This document shows, in pieces, positions 53,195 to 62,900 of a DNA stretch of 64,000 nt (positions are counted from its first letter, which is position 1; the number at the start of each line of letters is the position of its first letter). The stretch spans positions 2,294,001 through 2,358,000 of the forward strand of contig OY282455.1 of NCBI GenBank assembly GCA_958296195.1, written 5' to 3'. A program made the translations under genes and the position numbers. Below the pieces are notes generated by a model. It searched no databases, was not told where the DNA came from, and saw only the letters and a program-made list of their open reading frames with translations. The DNA is from an uncultured Pseudomonadales bacterium (lineage in GTDB: Bacteria > Pseudomonadota > Gammaproteobacteria > Pseudomonadales > Azotimanducaceae).

Positions 53195-53590
53195 ATGGGA
53201 TACGCCTTTGCGGACATTGAGCTAAGCAACGCCCGGCGCACGGAGCTGTGCCCGCTTAGGGTGCGTGCCTTGGCCGACACGGGTTCGCTGATGCTGTGCG
53301 TTCCTGAGCATGTGGCCATTCAATTGGAGCTGGAGACCGACTCGATGCGCGAGGTGTCGGTAGCCGACGGCCGGAAGCTCAGTGTGCCCTACGTCGGCCC
53401 GGTCAAGGTTGGCTTCGGCGACAGGTTCTGCTTTGTTGGCGCCTTGGTGTTCGGAGACGAAGTATTGCTTGGTGCGGTGCCGATGGAGGACATGGACCTT
53501 GTCGTCGATCCATCGCGGCGACGGGTTACGGTGGATCCAGCAAGTCCCAACATTCCGCATTCCAGGGTTAAGGCCTTGCGCCGGGCCTGA
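53195..53590 (+). CDS. retropepsin-like clan AA aspartic protease
   Basis: A 131-residue protein with the aspartic-protease motif ALADTGSLMLCVPEHVAIQL (DTG near residues 28-30) followed by VSVADGRKLSVPYVGPVKVG and VFGDEVLLGAVPMEDMDLVV. This is the compact, single-lobe form of clan AA found in bacteria and archaea, which would work as a homodimer. No signal peptide is visible, so it would be cytosolic. It is flanked by genes on the opposite strand and has its own promoter region. Substrate unknown. Confidence 0.78.
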   Translation: MGYAFADIELSNARRTELCPLRVRALADTGSLMLCVPEHVAIQLELETDSMREVSVADGRKLSVPYVGPVKVGFGDRFCFVGALVFGDEVLLGAVPMEDMDLVVDPSRRRVTVDPASPNIPHSRVKALRRA

Positions 53591-53689
53591 TCAATCAGTC
53601 GGCGGGTGCTTGAAAAGGGCGGAGGCTGTTTCGACGAGGTAGTCGAAGAAGTGTGACGGCCCGGACGACGGCTGGCTGCGAAGGCCCGG

Positions 53690-54298
53690 TCAGCGGGTGG
53701 CGACGCCGTGGGTCATGAAGGTGGCGAACTTAGGGCCGGGCACTTCGCTGGTGCGGGTTTCCAGCAGCTTAAAGCCGGCCCCCTGCAGCAGAATGATCGG
53801 TTGCCGGGTGAGGTGGCAGCCGCCGCCGATGGGCTTCCATAGCGGCTCCAAGGCCCGCTGCCAGCGCACCACCTTGGCCTGCGGCGACAGGCCGTGCTCA
53901 ATGAAGAAGAAGCGGCCGGACGGCTTCAGCACCCGACGCATCTCGTCAAGCGCCCGATAGACGTTGGGGATGCTGCACAGCGTCCAAGTGCAGACGATGC
54001 TGTCGAATTCGGCGGTGGCCGCTGGGATCTCCTCGCTGGACACCTGCAGGATGCGCACTTCCGCCTTGCCCTCGGCGGCGCGGGCGGCGGCCTTCTCCGT
54101 GAGTTCCGCGGCTGGGTCCAACCCGGTGACGGAATCCGCCTCCTGATAGTGGCGCAGGTTGTGCCCGGTGCCGATGCCAATTTCCAGCACCTTGCCCTTC
54201 GCCTTGGGAACGTACTGCTCGCGCAGTTCGGCCATAGGAGGCAGGCCGCAGCAGAAGTCGATCATGCGCGGCAGAACGTATTTTGCGTACAGGCCCAT
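53690..54298 (-). CDS. class I SAM-dependent methyltransferase
   Basis: A 202-residue cytoplasmic protein. Motif I VLEIGIGTGHNLRHY is at residues 37-51, followed by VTGLDPAAEL, FDSIVCTWTLCSIPNVYRAL and MRRVLKPSGRFFFIEHGLSP. The C-terminal part with WKPIGGGCHLTRQPIILLQG resembles the METTL7-like/UbiE-type methyltransferases of small lipophilic substrates. ATG 54298. It lies 9 bases downstream of the thiolase-like gene on the same strand, so it is in the same operon. Confidence 0.85.
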   Translation of the reverse strand: MGLYAKYVLPRMIDFCCGLPPMAELREQYVPKAKGKVLEIGIGTGHNLRHYQEADSVTGLDPAAELTEKAAARAAEGKAEVRILQVSSEEIPAATAEFDSIVCTWTLCSIPNVYRALDEMRRVLKPSGRFFFIEHGLSPQAKVVRWQRALEPLWKPIGGGCHLTRQPIILLQGAGFKLLETRTSEVPGPKFATFMTHGVATR

Positions 54299-54307
54299 GC
54301 GCCGCTC

Positions 54308-55450
54308 TCAGTTCGTCATGATGGTCACGCCGCTCAAGCCCGGTGCGCCGTAAACGTGGGTGTAGCCGGTCTTGGGGTTGTTCGGCACCTGCCGCTGTTC
54401 GGCTTCCCCACGCAATTGCAGGCAGATCTCATACACCTGCCGCAGCCCGGAGGCGCCCACCGGCTCGCCGTTGGCCATGCAGCCGCCGTCGGTGTTGACC
54501 GGCAGCTTGCCGTCGATTTCCGTGTGTCCCTCGCGCAGCCACTTCTCTTGGTCGCCATCCTCGCAGAAGCCGTTCTCGGCCATGTGCATGATCTCCGCGC
54601 CGGACTCGGTGTCCTGCAGCTGGGCGACGTCGATGTCCTCCGGGCCGACGCCGGCCATCTCGAAAGCCGCGGCGGAGGCTTGGGCCGTGGGCGCCGGCGC
54701 CCGGTCCAGGGCTTGGGACTGGGAGAACACCTCAAAGGAGCCGAACTGCCGGGTCTTCACCGACACCGCCTTCAGGAACACCGGCTTGGAGGTGTATTGC
54801 CTAGCCTTGTCCGCCCGGCACAGAATCATGGCGCAGGCGCCTTCCGCCGGGGAGCAGAACATGTACTTGCGCAGGGGGTGGCAGACCATTTGCGAGCTGG
54901 CCACGTCGTCGTAGCTGAACGCCTTGCGCCGCCAGGCGTTGCGGTTCTTTGAGCCGTTCCGGTAATTCTTCACGGCCACCTGAATCAGCGTGTCTTCGCT
55001 GATGTCGTGCTCGTGCATGTAGCGCTGGATCTTCATGCCGAAGAACTGCGGCGTCAGCGCCATGCCGATGTCCCCGTACCATTTGCCAAGGCCGCTGGCC
55101 TCCGGGTTGACGGTGAAGGCGCCCCGAGGGTGCTTGTCGAAGCCAACGGCCATGCCGATGTCGAACATGCCGGACTGAATGGCCATGTAGGCGGACTGCA
55201 GAGCGCTGCCGCCGGTGGCGCAGCCGTTCGACACGTTGATGAACTGCAGGCCCGTCAGCCCCAGTTTGGAGACCATGGCGTCGGCGTTGCCGGCCGCCGA
55301 TGAGCCGCCGTAGGCGAACTCCATGTCCGTCCATTCCAGCGCCACGTCCTTCAATGCGCCGCGGGCGGCATGCACGCCCTGCTCAAGGCCGCTGACGCCT
55401 TCCGTGCGGCCGAAGGGATGAATGCCGATGCCGATGATCGCTACGTCCAC
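54308..55450 (-). CDS. thiolase/SCP-X-like acyl-CoA enzyme
   Basis: A 380-residue protein of the non-decarboxylating thiolase superfamily. DVAIIGIGIHPFGRTEGVSG, INVSNGCATGGSALQSAYMA (catalytic-cysteine region SNGCATGG), MVCHPLRKYMFCSPAEGACA and NTDGGCMANGEPVGASGLRQ are typical of the SCP-X-like group that works with DUF35 proteins. A GTG start at 55450 with GAGGAG upstream gives this length; a longer frame crosses the preceding gene. It is 29 bases downstream of the DUF35 gene, its expected partner. Beta-ketoacyl-CoA or aldol-type cleavage of a sterol- or aromatic-like acid is possible. Confidence 0.87.
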   Translation of the reverse strand: MDVAIIGIGIHPFGRTEGVSGLEQGVHAARGALKDVALEWTDMEFAYGGSSAAGNADAMVSKLGLTGLQFINVSNGCATGGSALQSAYMAIQSGMFDIGMAVGFDKHPRGAFTVNPEASGLGKWYGDIGMALTPQFFGMKIQRYMHEHDISEDTLIQVAVKNYRNGSKNRNAWRRKAFSYDDVASSQMVCHPLRKYMFCSPAEGACAMILCRADKARQYTSKPVFLKAVSVKTRQFGSFEVFSQSQALDRAPAPTAQASAAAFEMAGVGPEDIDVAQLQDTESGAEIMHMAENGFCEDGDQEKWLREGHTEIDGKLPVNTDGGCMANGEPVGASGLRQVYEICLQLRGEAEQRQVPNNPKTGYTHVYGAPGLSGVTIMTN

Positions 55451-55479
55451 TTTTTTGCTCCTCAATAAAGGGTTGGTGA

Positions 55480-55920
55480 TCAGATTTCGTCCGTGGGGCT
55501 GAAGAAGTAGGCGATGACGTCCTTGCCGTCCCGTTCGATGTACTTCTCCACCACCAGATCCATGTTCATGCCGATGCGCAGCTTGGCGAGGTCCTCGGTT
55601 TTGATGCGCGTCTCCACCCGCACTTGGCCGGGCAACTCCACATAGCCGACCCCGAAGGGCTGAAAGGTCTCCGGGGTTTCCGGGCCTTCGTAGGGTGGGC
55701 GGTTGGGCAGGAAGCCCTGAATGGTCCAGGTCCAGAGCTTGCCGCGACGCTCCATCTCGATGGTCTCGGTGGCCTCCCCGCAGCAGGCCGGGCAACCGCT
55801 TTGGGCGGGAAAGGTGACTACGCCGCAGCTTTGGCACTTGCTGCCGAGCAGCCTTGGATCATTGGACGGCCAAGTGAACAGGCCCTCCGCGATTGGAACC
55901 TGGTCGGCGACGCTCGCCAT
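55480..55920 (-). CDS. DUF35 zinc-ribbon/OB-fold acyl-CoA-associated protein
   Basis: A 146-residue protein with an N-terminal rubredoxin-like zinc ribbon (CQSCGVVTFPAQSGCPACC: four Cys) and a C-terminal OB fold (KLWTWTIQGFLPNRPPYEGP, FGVGYVELPGQVRVETRI). DUF35 proteins bind acyl-CoA as partners of thiolases and hydratases. ATG 55920 follows GGGGGAGACAA. It is the first gene of the DUF35-thiolase-methyltransferase operon; the HipA gene ends 92 bases upstream. Confidence 0.9.
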   Translation of the reverse strand: MASVADQVPIAEGLFTWPSNDPRLLGSKCQSCGVVTFPAQSGCPACCGEATETIEMERRGKLWTWTIQGFLPNRPPYEGPETPETFQPFGVGYVELPGQVRVETRIKTEDLAKLRIGMNMDLVVEKYIERDGKDVIAYFFSPTDEI

Positions 55921-56011
55921 TTGTCTCCCCCTGAATGAAATGCCGGCTAGGGTGACTGTTTTAACCGATTAGGCGACGCACTGGAAGCCCTTTGCGCCAA
56001 TTGGCCGCAAG

Positions 56012-57268
56012 TCAGCCTTGGAAGCGTAGCGCGAGTTCCAGATCGCTATGCTCAAAGGCGCTGGCCATCGGTTCCACTTTGGCGCCTGTCAACCCACAGG
56101 ACTTCGCCACTTGCCGCCAATCCATTGTTTTCTGGGCGAATTTGGCGATGGTCGCCCGTGCAACGGCAGCGTCGAGTTCGAAATAGGGGGCCATTTCCAA
56201 GGCCAAATCCAGTGAGGCGGTGGCGTCGTCCGGTGCAATGGCGGTGGACAGGATGCGGGGTTTCACTTCTGCGGGCACTGGATTCAGATCGTAGGCTGGG
56301 GATAGCACCCAGCCACCCGGCATGTGCAGGAACGCATGGTTGCGCAGGTGGTCGTCCGTATTGGAAATCAGCACGTTGAAGACCACCCGACGCCAGAGGG
56401 CGTGCATGTCCTGCCGTGGGCAAGCACCGTGCTGGCGGAGGAAATCCACAAGTTCCATGTAGCTGCGTGTCTCGTGGTCCGCAGCACTCAGCGCGGCCAT
56501 GGCGGAGAGGAACGGAATACGACCGTTCTTGGCGCGATCGAAACGGCTGAGCAATAGCACGGGCCGGCTGTTGACCAGTTCAAGGCGGTGTAGCGGCACG
56601 TCGATGCCGACGTTCCTCGCCAAACGTAGGGCAACGGCCTCCCAGCGCACGACGTCCCAATCGTCGCTGCGCATCGGGAACTTGGCGATGTGGAGCTGAC
56701 CTGCCGGACCATGCACCGAGGCCTTGGGACGCGCCCCGCCCAGGGACGATCCCGGCGCGAGCAGCAGGCGCAATGCCGCGGCCGATTCGTTCGCCGCCAG
56801 CACCGCATCGCTGGCGTTCAACAACGTTGGCAGTTCCACCAGCGGCGGGATCGGCGCCACATCGTCCGGTGTTTGGAAGACGCCGCCTTCGGAATCCGCG
56901 AACCGCAGTGCGCCTAGCCGGGCGGTGTCGTTTACGCGCAATAGAAAATCCGCTTCCGCAAGCGAGGCGGCGGCAGTGCGGTCGGGCGTTTGCTCCCGTC
57001 GCCATTGGCGACGCATGAGCTCACGCCCCCAGCGGTCGGGCGCCGAGTCCGCCAAGCTGCCGAACAGCGCCTTGCCCGGCGGCGTGTGGTACGGCGCGGT
57101 GCCCAACGGCAAGGCGGGTTCCAAGGCGAAGCGATCGGGGTGCGCGAGCCAGTCCGCATCGTAAAGGAACGTCGAACTTTCCGCCCGCTGACGCATCCGT
57201 GTCCACAGGCGGCCGACCAACACGCGCGCACCGCCCATATCCACATAGACAAACAGCTCGCGTTCCAC
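56012..57268 (-). CDS. HipA-family serine/threonine kinase toxin
   Basis: A 418-residue protein. The N-terminal subdomain (VYVDMGGARVLVGRLWTRMR, TPPGKALFGSLADSAPDRWG) precedes a kinase-like domain with GGARPKASVHGPAGQLHIAK, the catalytic-loop segment FNVLISNTDDHLRNHAF near residues 296-312 and SPAYDLNPVP as the metal-binding DFG-like motif. HipA proteins phosphorylate tRNA-synthetase or translation targets and cause dormancy. ATG 57268 lies 98 bases downstream of the stop of the HipB-containing fusion on the same strand. Confidence 0.9.
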   Translation of the reverse strand: MERELFVYVDMGGARVLVGRLWTRMRQRAESSTFLYDADWLAHPDRFALEPALPLGTAPYHTPPGKALFGSLADSAPDRWGRELMRRQWRREQTPDRTAAASLAEADFLLRVNDTARLGALRFADSEGGVFQTPDDVAPIPPLVELPTLLNASDAVLAANESAAALRLLLAPGSSLGGARPKASVHGPAGQLHIAKFPMRSDDWDVVRWEAVALRLARNVGIDVPLHRLELVNSRPVLLLSRFDRAKNGRIPFLSAMAALSAADHETRSYMELVDFLRQHGACPRQDMHALWRRVVFNVLISNTDDHLRNHAFLHMPGGWVLSPAYDLNPVPAEVKPRILSTAIAPDDATASLDLALEMAPYFELDAAVARATIAKFAQKTMDWRQVAKSCGLTGAKVEPMASAFEHSDLELALRFQG

Positions 57269-57366
57269 TCGTCCTCCCTAGGCTAGGCATCTGCGCAGCG
57301 GAAGCCGCCAAGCACGGGTACGCCAACGAGGGCATAGCGAACGCTGGGCATGTGCCTTAGCACCCG

Positions 57367-58194
57367 TTAGCGCCAGTTCTTGCGTTGGCGGATGCGCTTC
57401 GGCAATTGCTCCCGCTCGATGGCAAGGCCGACCTCGTCGTGGCGGGCGTCGGCCAGATCCGCCAAGCGATCGATGAGGCCGAGCGAAAACAACGCCCGCG
57501 CGTAGTTGCCGAGCGACACGCCCGGGTCGCCTTTCTCGACGTTGGCGAGCGTGGTGCGGCTGATCGACGCTCGCTCCGCCAGCAGCGCCATCGGTATGCG
57601 CCGCCGCAGGCGGGCGTCGCGGACATCTTCGCCGAGTTTAGACATTGCGCGCAGGACGGGAACAGGAGTGCCGGGCGCTGTTCGTCCGTCACCGGCTAGT
57701 CGTTCGCGCTCGTAGGGAACGGGCTGGGTTGACCGTCGCACATACAGCGGATGCTTGGGGCAGCCTCGCTTCGTGACGCCAAGTGCCAGGGCCGGCCCGA
57801 TGATGGCCATCGCCGCCGCGTCGCGGCCCAAATGCGCGCCTTGGTTGCCCCATGCGGCCACCACCATCGACGTGGCCGGGTGCTGCCGCATCCAGCGCAA
57901 CACTTCGTCGTTGTGCTCGCCGACGGCCTCCCCGCCGTAGCGACGCAGATCGTCGGGCTTGGTCGCCCGCAGCGCGAAGAGATTGACGACGGTGAGCTCC
58001 CGGTAGCCCCACTCCCGTCCGAACGCCATGCAGCGCCGCACCGTGGGGTCGTCCTTCACCGCATCGGCGGTGGAAGGGTTCAGCATCACAAACACCAACC
58101 CCTCGCGGCCATCGCAAGCCAAGTCGCGGTGCAGCCAATAGCGAAAACGCCGGCCGCCCATCTCGTCTTCCATTGGCACGGTGTCGCAGATCAT
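57367..58194 (-). CDS. DUF1643-HipB fusion protein
   Basis: A 275-residue frame with two parts. Residues about 8-165 are DUF1643 (RFRYWLHRDLACDGREGLVF, VMLNPSTADAVKDDPTVRRC, GYRELTVVNLFALRATKPDD). Residues about 184-275 are a HipB-like XRE antitoxin (MSKLGEDVRDARLRRRIPMA, LLAERASISRTTLANVEKGD, LPKRIRQRKNWR). DUF1643 is normally a separate gene and HipB normally starts at that Met184 codon (57645). Here no stop codon separates them and I see no ribosome-binding site before 57645. So either a true fusion or a lost stop. HipA follows by 98 bases, so the antitoxin is probably delivered by this product. ATG 58194 assumed; 58173 also possible. Confidence 0.75.
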   Translation of the reverse strand: MICDTVPMEDEMGGRRFRYWLHRDLACDGREGLVFVMLNPSTADAVKDDPTVRRCMAFGREWGYRELTVVNLFALRATKPDDLRRYGGEAVGEHNDEVLRWMRQHPATSMVVAAWGNQGAHLGRDAAAMAIIGPALALGVTKRGCPKHPLYVRRSTQPVPYERERLAGDGRTAPGTPVPVLRAMSKLGEDVRDARLRRRIPMALLAERASISRTTLANVEKGDPGVSLGNYARALFSLGLIDRLADLADARHDEVGLAIEREQLPKRIRQRKNWR

Positions 58195-58562
58195 GGCGGG
58201 AATGGTACAGGAAGCGCAGCGTCTTGGATCGGTTAATGTCCAATAATGCAATCCTTATAGGGATTTGCAATAGGTAGGCCGTGCATAAAGGTCTTAGCCA
58301 TCCTGCTCCGATGACGCCGCGCAGGTGCCCTGAGCCGGGCCTCCGGTCTGCCACGACTTAGCACCACGCTCTGCATCCCAGCGAGTTTCTTGGCGCCATT
58401 AAGCGCGGCCTTGTCGCCACCGTAGTATTCGAACCAAGGCAGGCCAGCGGACTTGCTCGGAATTGGCGGGTTGGAACGCCCCTGCACCCTGGTTAACTCG
58501 AAGAGGAATGCGCAAGGATCGCGGGGACGTCGTCAAGCGGCCGACGCCCCTGCGGGGGCGGA
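58195..58562. other. 368-base interval with a gene shard
   Basis: On the minus strand around 58380-58450 the frame reads GLPWFEYYGGDKAALNGAKK with LAGMQSV, which looks like the C-terminal end of a larger protein that I cannot name. No start or upstream domain remains. The rest holds nothing recognised. Confidence 0.4.
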
Positions 58563-59441
58563 TTAGACCTCCATGGGCCTGAGCAGCTTGGGCCATTGCT
58601 CCATGCTTGCGGCCATGTGCTCGCCGATTTCATCTACCGTAAAGGGCGCCGCCATCGGGTCCCCTTGGGCGATTTCGGTTACCTGCCAGGACAGCAGGGT
58701 GACTCGGTTGCCGCCGGCGCAGAACTGGCGGCCGGTGACCTTGGCGGCGTCGTCGGTGCAAAGCCAGATCACCACCGGGGAGACCTTGTCCGGCGCCAGG
58801 CGCTCTTCGACGCTCTCCGGCATGATGTCCTCCGTCAAACGGGACCAGGCTGCCGGCGCCAGGGTGTTGACGGTGATGCCGTACTTCACTCCCTCCAGCG
58901 CTAGCACCCGGGTGAGGCCGGCGATGCCGGCCTTGGCGGCGCCGTAGTTGGTTTGGCCGAAGTTGCCGATCAGCCCAGAGGTGGAGCTGGTGTTGACGAT
59001 GCGCCCGCCGGTCCCTTGCGCCAGCATTTGATCCCAAGCCGCTTTCGCCACTAGGTAGGTGCCGCGCAAATGCACATCGACCACGACGTCCCACATGTCG
59101 TTGGTCATGTTCTTGAAGGACTTGTCGCGCAGGATGCCGGCGTTGTTGATGCAGATGTCGATCTTGCCGAAGTTATCGACGCAGGCCTGCACCATCGCCT
59201 TGGCCGCCGCCTCGTCGGCGACGGAGCCGTAATCCGCTGCGGCTTGCCCGCCGGCGGCCTTGATTTCCGCCACCACGGAGTCCGCCATCGCCGCCGCGCC
59301 GCCGCCGCTGCCGTCCCGGGCGCCGCCCAGGTCGTTCACCACCACGGCGGCCCCCTCCTGCGCCAACAACAGGGCGTGGGTGCGCCCCAAGCCGCCTCCG
59401 GCCCCCGTCACCAACGCCACCTTTCCGTCCAGTTTGCCCAT
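58563..59441 (-). CDS. short-chain dehydrogenase/reductase (SDR)
   Basis: A 292-residue NAD(P)-dependent oxidoreductase. The cofactor loop VALVTGAGGGLGRTHALLLA (TGxxxGxG), the acidic VVNDLGG, the INNAGILRD strand, and the catalytic Ser with YxxxK in NTSSTSGLIGNFGQTNYGAA and K are all present. The segment GARDGSGGGAAAMADSVVAE and the overall layout match the peroxisomal-MFE2-like acyl-CoA SDRs. ATG 59441 is preceded by GGAGG. It might handle intermediates made by the DUF35/thiolase operon, but that is only by distance. Confidence 0.9.
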   Translation of the reverse strand: MGKLDGKVALVTGAGGGLGRTHALLLAQEGAAVVVNDLGGARDGSGGGAAAMADSVVAEIKAAGGQAAADYGSVADEAAAKAMVQACVDNFGKIDICINNAGILRDKSFKNMTNDMWDVVVDVHLRGTYLVAKAAWDQMLAQGTGGRIVNTSSTSGLIGNFGQTNYGAAKAGIAGLTRVLALEGVKYGITVNTLAPAAWSRLTEDIMPESVEERLAPDKVSPVVIWLCTDDAAKVTGRQFCAGGNRVTLLSWQVTEIAQGDPMAAPFTVDEIGEHMAASMEQWPKLLRPMEV

Positions 59442-59982
59442 GAGTGCCTCCAATTGCTCGCAAAGAACGCATTCTATTGCGCTGAATCAGAAAGTAAATC
59501 TTGCGGCGGCGTCGATCCTTCGCCTCTGGCCCAAACGCCGGGCGAACTCGTGCGGATCGACCACATGACGGTCCGCCGCGTGTTCTCCCGGGCCACAGCG
59601 CACAACGCCATACGCTTTCCGGAGGCGGTTCGAGCCGACATGCCCTTCCCAGTGCCATAAGTGATGATGCTGGACAGGGGCTTCCCATGCGCTGCCAAAT
59701 TGGGTAAAACAGTCACCATAGCCGGCATTTTATTCAAGGGGAGATGAATGATGAGCGTCACCGACCAGATTCCAGATGCTGGACATGATCTTCAGCGGGC
59801 GAACCCAAACTGCTGAAGGCCGACCATGCTCCCGCTAGCCCCCCCCCCCCCCCCCGAACGGACGGACTGCGAAGCCCCAAGTAGTGGTGCGCCTCCATGA
59901 GGCCGTCTCATGCCGTACGCTCCACGGCGCCGCGAATCGGGCGCACACGCAACTTGCTCTTCCTCGCTTTAACTTCCAGCGT
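59442..59982. other. 541-base intergenic interval including a poly-C run
   Basis: Apart from the 17-C run at 59839-59855 I see no gene or RNA here. It separates the minus-strand SDR gene from the plus-strand Calx-beta gene, so it must hold both promoters. Confidence 0.5.
59839..59855. repeat. run of 17 C residues
   Basis: A homopolymer of 17 C on the plus strand, 128 bases upstream of the start codon of the surface-type Calx-beta gene. Such runs mutate by slippage and in other bacteria switch surface genes on and off; a sequencing error is also possible. Confidence 0.8.
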
Positions 59983-62900
59983 ATGAATTGCTGGATCACC
60001 TGTCGGCGGCACCCCCGCCTCGCCCCCTTGCTGCTCCTCGCCTTCGCCGCCTTCGTCGCGACCCATGCAGCCGCGCAGACCCCGTCGCTGTCGATCGACT
60101 CGCCGAGCGTGACGGAGGGGGACAGCGGTTCGACGAATCTGACGTTCACGGTGACGTTGAGCGCGGCCAGTACCGAGCAGGTGACGGTGGACTACGCCGA
60201 CGCCGGGACCGGCACGGCGACCGGAGCGGGGACGGACTACACGGCGATCGCGGGCGGGACGCTGACCTTCGCAGTGGGGACGACCAGCCGGACCTTCGAC
60301 GTGTCGGTGACGGGCGACGTCCTGGACGAGTCGAACGAGACGGTGGTGGTGACCCTGAGCAACGCGGCGAACGCGACGATCTCGACGGGCACCGGCACGG
60401 GGACGATCACGGACAACGACGCGACGCCAACGTCGATCACGTTGACGGTGGATGACGGCAGCGTGGGCGAGGGCGACGGGGCGACGACGATCACGGTGAC
60501 CGCCGCGGTGGATGGCGCGACCCGGTTCGGCGCGGCCACGACGGTGACGGTGAGCGTGGCGGGCAGCGGCACGGCGGGGGCGGTGGACTTCGCGGCGGTG
60601 ACGGACTTCGACATCGAGATCCCGGCGGGGGCGGCGAGCCAGACCGGGACCTTCACGCTGACGCCGACCAACGACGCGGTGGACGAGACCAACGAAACGA
60701 TCACGGTGAGTGGCGCGTCAGGCAGCCTGACGGTGAACTCGGCCACGATCACGTTGACGGACGATGACACCGCGGGCGTGACCTACAACCCCACTGCCCT
60801 GACCGTGACCGAGGAAGGCCCCAGCCAGTCGTTCACCGTGGTACTGAACTCCCAGCCCCCCGGGACAGTTTTGGTCGGTTTCACCCCCGAAGCCGGGATT
60901 GTGGTGGGCGGTGATACTACCCCCCCATACAACGTGTCGTTCGGGCGGACGAGCTGGAACACGCCGAAGACGGTGAGCGTCGAAGCTCTCGCTGACAGCG
61001 ACATCCGGGACGAGACCAAAGCCATCAAAGTTGTGGTGGCCCAATACCCAGGCGCGAACGTGGCGGCCGGCGCCAACCAGACGGCGGTCACCGTCACGGT
61101 CATCGACGACGACAAGCCGGCCGTGTCGCTGTCGCTGTCGCCGACATCGGTCTCGGAGAACGGCGGGGTGGCCACGGTGACGGCGACGTTGGACAAGGTT
61201 TCGACCGCGGCCACCACGATCACGGTGTCGGCGGCGGCGGGGACGGACGCGGAGGCTTCGGACTTCACCCTGAGTTCGGCGAACACGCTGACGATTGCGG
61301 CGGGCGAGACGACGAGCACCGGCACGGTGACGGTCACCGCCGTGAACAACGCCCTCGACGAACCGGACAAGCGCGTCACCGTGTCCGGCGCGGCCTCGAA
61401 CAGCGCGGGAGTGACGCAGCCCTCCAATCAGACGCTGACGATCACCGACGATGATTCCGCGCCGACGTTGTCGATCGACTCGCCGAGCGTGACCGAGGGT
61501 GACAGCGGCTCGACGAACCTGACGTTCACGGTGACGTTGAGCGCGGCGAGCAGCCGGCAGGTGACGGTGGACTGGGCGGAGGGGACGGGTGGCACGGCTA
61601 CATCCGGGACCGACTACACGGCGATCACCGGCGGCGCTCTGACGTTCACGGCGGGGACGACTAGCCAGACCTTCGACGTGTCGGTGACGGGCGACACGGA
61701 CGTCGAGGTGAATGAGACGGTGGTGGTGACCCTGAGCAACGCGGCGAACGCGACAATCGCGACGGCGAGCGGCACGGGGACGATCACCGATGACGACTCG
61801 CCCTCAATCACCTTGACGGTGGATGACAGCAGCGTGGGCGAGGGCGACGGGGCCACCACGATCACGGTGACCGCCACGGTGGACGGCCCGGCCCGGTTCG
61901 GCGCGGACACGACGGTGACGGTGAGCGTAGCGGGCAGCGGCACGGCGGGGGCGGTGGACTTCGCGGCGGTGACGGACTTTGACATCGAGATCGAGGCAGG
62001 GGCGGCGAGCGGCGCCGGGACCTTCACGCTGACGCCGACCAACGACGCGGTGGACGAGACCAACGAAACGATCACGGTGAGCGGCGCGTCGGGCAGCTTG
62101 ACGGTGAATTCGGCCACGATCACGTTGACGGACGATGACACCGCGGGCGTGACCTTCAGCCCCGCCACCCTGACCCTGACCGAGGAAGGTGCCAGCCAGA
62201 AGTTCACCATGGTGCTGGACTCCGAGCCCACCGGGCTGGTGTATGTCACATTCCACCCGGACCCCGGGATCTCGGTGGTGGGCGCCGTGGCGCCCGCTAC
62301 GTACCACTGGGGGAGCCTTAACTCGTCGAACTGGGACACGGGGATCACAGCGAGGGAGTTAACCGTCGCGGCCCTTGCGGACAGCAACATGCAGGACGAG
62401 ACCAGGTACATCAAATATTCGATGTCCGGCTACGGCGCCTTCGACGCGCCGTTCAGCAACCCCAGGAATGGGGTGAAGGTGACGGTCGAAGACAACGACA
62501 AGCCGGTCGTGTCGCTGTCACTGTCGCCGGCGTCGGTCTCGGAGAACGGCGGGGCGGCCACGGTGACGGCAACGCTGGACCGGGCTGTGAGCGTGGCCAC
62601 TACGATCACGGTGGCGGCGGCGGGGACGGGCGCGGATTCTTCCGACTTCACCCTGAGCGCGGCGACGACGCTGACGATTGCGGCGGGCGTGACGACGAGC
62701 ACCGGCACGGTGACGGTCACCGCCGTGAACAATGCCCTCGACGAACCGGACAAGCGCGTCACCGTGTCCGGCACGGTATCGCACAACGGCGTGACGCGGC
62801 CCGCCGACCAGACGCTGACGATTGCCGACGACGATCCCGCGCCGACGCTGTCGATCGACTCGCCGAGCGTGACGGAGGGGGACAGCGGCTCGAAGAACCT

